A program made the position numbers and the translations under genes. This document shows positions 6,401 through 7,180 of a stretch of 7,180 nt of DNA, piece by piece. Position 1 is the first letter of the stretch, and each line of letters opens with the position of its first letter. Source of the DNA: Desulfocapsa sp. (GTDB lineage: Bacteria; Desulfobacterota; Desulfobulbia; Desulfobulbales; Desulfocapsaceae); NCBI GenBank assembly GCA_029935135.1, contig JAOZKX010000098.1, positions 1 to 7,180 on the forward strand. The letters are read 5' to 3'. The notes under the pieces are model-generated. The model was not told the DNA's origin, ran no database searches, and worked only from the letters and a program-made list of their open reading frames with translations.

Positions 6401-7180
6401 CCTCGTCTTCGACAGTGGCATTGATGTTACTGCCGAAGACGGTACCATCCGTAACAGGCAAAACCTGTGCATCGGCAAACATATCATTGGCCGGCGGTAT
6501 CATCCAGTTAAAAGAGATATTCCCGACATCGGATGAACTATAACCGTCAACAGCTATATAATATGTAGTCTCGCTGGCAGGGGTAAACGAAATACTGCTT
6601 TGGTTCCCATTGCTGTTATCATTACTGGCAATCAGGATCAAGGTAGCAAAATCCGAACCGGTATAGACAGCCATGACCGTATCAAAATCACTGCCATAGG
6701 TATCAAATTTTACGGCATCGTCACTGGACGCTGTCCACTGATACCATATGGAGTGGTGAACTCCATTTAAATGATCTGGCTCATTTGTCTCGGGTGTAGC
6801 TAAAATATTGACTTCTGAAACAGTTCCGTCAGTACCGGATAATATCTCTGCATTAGCAAACATATCATTGGCCGGCGAGGTTATCAGCCTCCAGTTAAAA
6901 GAGATATTCCCGACATTTGATGAACTATAACCATCAACAACTATATAATATGTAGTCTCGCTGGCAGGAGTAAACAAAATACTGCTTTGGACCCCATTAC
7001 TGTCATCATTACTTGCAATCAGGATCAAGGCAGCAAGATCCGTACCGGTGTAGACAGCCATGACCGTATCAAAATCACTGCCATAGGTATCAAACCTTAC
7101 GGGATCGTCACTGGAAGCCGTCCACTGATACCATACGGAGTGATAAACTCCATTGTAATGATCCGGTTCATTTTCCTCGC
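3390..7180 (-). CDS. Large repetitive extracellular protein with PPC-like beta-sandwich repeats (5' partial)
   Basis: The frame is open from the window edge (first full codon at 7178) to a TGA at 3392..3390, giving 1262 residues. The Met at 7061 lies inside a repeat, so the true start is outside the window. The protein has one partial and seven complete repeats of 127-135 residues. Each opens with NDMF and carries EP, a WYQWTA block, FDTxGSDFDT, AVYTG, SNDD, SRVSFTP, TTYYIAVDGY and GNIxLNW. This pattern is typical of PPC-like beta-sandwich modules in bacterial secreted proteins. Two related domains of about 105 residues follow, then the tail motif FFWPMFLPVL. No catalytic domain is visible. 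Cysteines are very rare, as is usual for secreted repeat proteins. A role in adhesion, matrix or ligand binding is inferred from the architecture, and the missing N-terminus could carry another domain. It probably shares a transcript with the peptidase gene downstream. Confidence 0.9.
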   Translation of the reverse strand, partial: EENEPDHYNGVYHSVWYQWTASSDDPVRFDTYGSDFDTVMAVYTGTDLAALILIASNDDSNGVQSSILFTPASETTYYIVVDGYSSSNVGNISFNWRLITSPANDMFANAEILSGTDGTVSEVNILATPETNEPDHLNGVHHSIWYQWTASSDDAVKFDTYGSDFDTVMAVYTGSDFATLILIASNDNSNGNQSSISFTPASETTYYIAVDGYSSSDVGNISFNWMIPPANDMFADAQVLPVTDGTVFGSNINATVEDEEPDNWDNSPSVWYKWTAPSSTPIEFDTHGSDFNTLMRIYTGNALVNLGQISANDDDCLAGGISSRIAFTPSAGMSYYIIIYSSEFSASGNIQLNWRTMSTPANDMFANAEPLIGIPGTVFSNNRDAFREGGEPEHAVQELFAMHSVWYQWTATSSTPVMFDTLGSDFNTVMAVYVGTILYDDMTVTASNGDDPMGGYHSRVSFTPETGTTYFIAIDGYGCPDVGNIRLNWRLLEPPSNDMFTNAELLSADNGSILGSTIDATIERNEPDHVSTPYHSAWYQWTSSTGLPVYFDTQGSDYDTVIAVYSGNSLENLRQIASNDDDGVSVLSRVDLAPFAETTYYIAVDGYSASDFGSITLNWGIPAPPENDLFVNAEQLTGSSGSLIGTTVGATAESGEPSPLGPAHSSIWYQWTAASANPIEFNTRWSNVDTVLVVYSGSSLDDLVQITRNNDEYIQGESTSASKVSFRPITGTTYHIAIDLYSDSRPGNISLNWQEANPPENDMFADARQLVGSSGTVTGTTVDATAETAEPVFLDWPHHSVWYQWTTASTVPIEFATQGSDFDTVLAVYTGSDIENLTRVAGNDDYGGSTSRVSFTPAAGMTYYIAVDGGGTSDYGNINLNWMGPIPPTNDMFSAAAVLSGSSGTVSGSNIDATDEVNEPSHINPANYSVWYQWTAPNGERVRFDTFGSDFDTIIAVYTGNTLDSLTQIVSNDDYPYAMDMEDQESEVYFIPVNGTTYYIAIDGSGDADIGNITLNYQPRPLGTFHTISGTVRLPGVATAPSNISLTVFAGWEDVSVTIPEGGSSGTYLLNIPDSVSTPQTVGYIVYSGSWYINDGYYASTGTVRYSDDATLLAADEDHTGIDITLSVSESFENNLAGTVSLPSGTAPTSGIDVDVIAVSANGEIVLPVFIPGGGRSTPFSIAIPNHPPLLWEVYYSHSGSDYLPIGYYSTSGTTSNPDNSTLLAGWYDQTDINLKLIGLSENKFFWPMFLPVLTTINPDNN
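3464..4109 (-). repeat. Duplicated C-terminal domain of about 105 residues
   Basis: Copy 1 (3783..4109) and copy 2 (3464..3782) share, in order: (S/A)GTVxLP, an I-x-V strand, a (T/V)xIPxGGxS turn, (L/I)xIP, a Y-x-x-SGS-x-Y block, GYYxSxGT, ATLLA or STLLA, and a closing I-x-L strand. They differ enough that the duplication is old. The fold is probably a beta-sandwich; I do not recognise a precise family. Confidence 0.8.
4110..7180 (-). repeat. Tandem array of about 390-bp PPC-like repeats (7 complete, 1 partial)
   Basis: Unit boundaries, set at the Asn of each NDMF/NDLF, are 7180..6870 (partial), 6869..6489, 6488..6096, 6095..5691, 5690..5301, 5300..4899, 4898..4512 and 4511..4110. Unit lengths are 381-405 bp, all multiples of three, so the frame is kept. 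Most units share WYQWTA, FDTxGSDFDT, AVYTG and GNIxLNW, while loops after SNDD vary in length. The array is open at the window edge, so the total number of units is unknown. Confidence 0.93.
6489..7180 (-). repeat. Nearly identical neighbouring repeat units (recent duplication)
   Basis: The partial unit at 6870..7180 and the unit at 6489..6869 match at roughly nine bases in ten by eye over about 290 bases. This includes an identical stretch over the FDTYGSDFDTVMAVYTG codons. Other pairs of units are clearly more divergent in DNA although their protein motifs are kept. Confidence 0.85.

Noticed and set aside
5970..6536. Plus-strand open frame of 188 codons in the repeat array
   Set aside because: Similar shadow frames recur opposite several repeat units, which marks them as by-products of the repeated coding sequence.
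4110..7180. CRISPR array or DNA-level satellite repeat
   Set aside because: Unit length is about 390 bp, all units keep one reading frame, and conservation follows protein motifs. This is a coding repeat array with no short direct repeats and spacers.

Overview
The window holds parts of two large genes, both on the minus strand and read from high to low coordinates. Both run off the window. The upstream gene (3390..7180) lacks its 5' end and the downstream gene (1..3340) lacks its 3' end. Only about 50 bases separate them and no terminator is visible there, so they probably share a transcript. Apart from that gap the window is entirely coding; the open frames on the plus strand are antisense shadows of repetitive coding sequence.

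The upstream gene encodes a repetitive, probably extracellular beta-sandwich protein. It has seven complete repeats of about 130 residues and part of an eighth, resembling bacterial pre-peptidase C-terminal (PPC)-like modules. Two copies of a different domain of about 105 residues follow, then a short aromatic tail. The first two repeats in the window are nearly identical in DNA, which points to recent tandem duplication.

The downstream gene encodes a secreted multidomain protein. In order it has a signal peptide, a carboxypeptidase-regulatory-like beta-sandwich, the first half of a TIG/IPT-like domain, fourteen LVIVP-type beta-propeller units, what looks like the second half of the same TIG domain, and a C13 (legumain/caspase-like, clan CD) cysteine peptidase domain with both catalytic residues present. 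A calcium-loop-like motif follows just before the window edge.

The signal peptide, the lack of intracellular enzymes and the mosaic of extracellular modules suggest an envelope or secreted module of a free-living bacterium. From memory of similar architectures (LVIVP repeats with C13 peptidase, PPC-like arrays) I lean towards Desulfobacterota or a similar environmental Gram-negative, but nothing in the window proves the taxon. The most interesting object is the downstream protein: a caspase-like peptidase joined to a TIG domain that appears to be interrupted by a double beta-propeller, encoded next to a long repeat protein that could be its partner or substrate. That partnership is inference.
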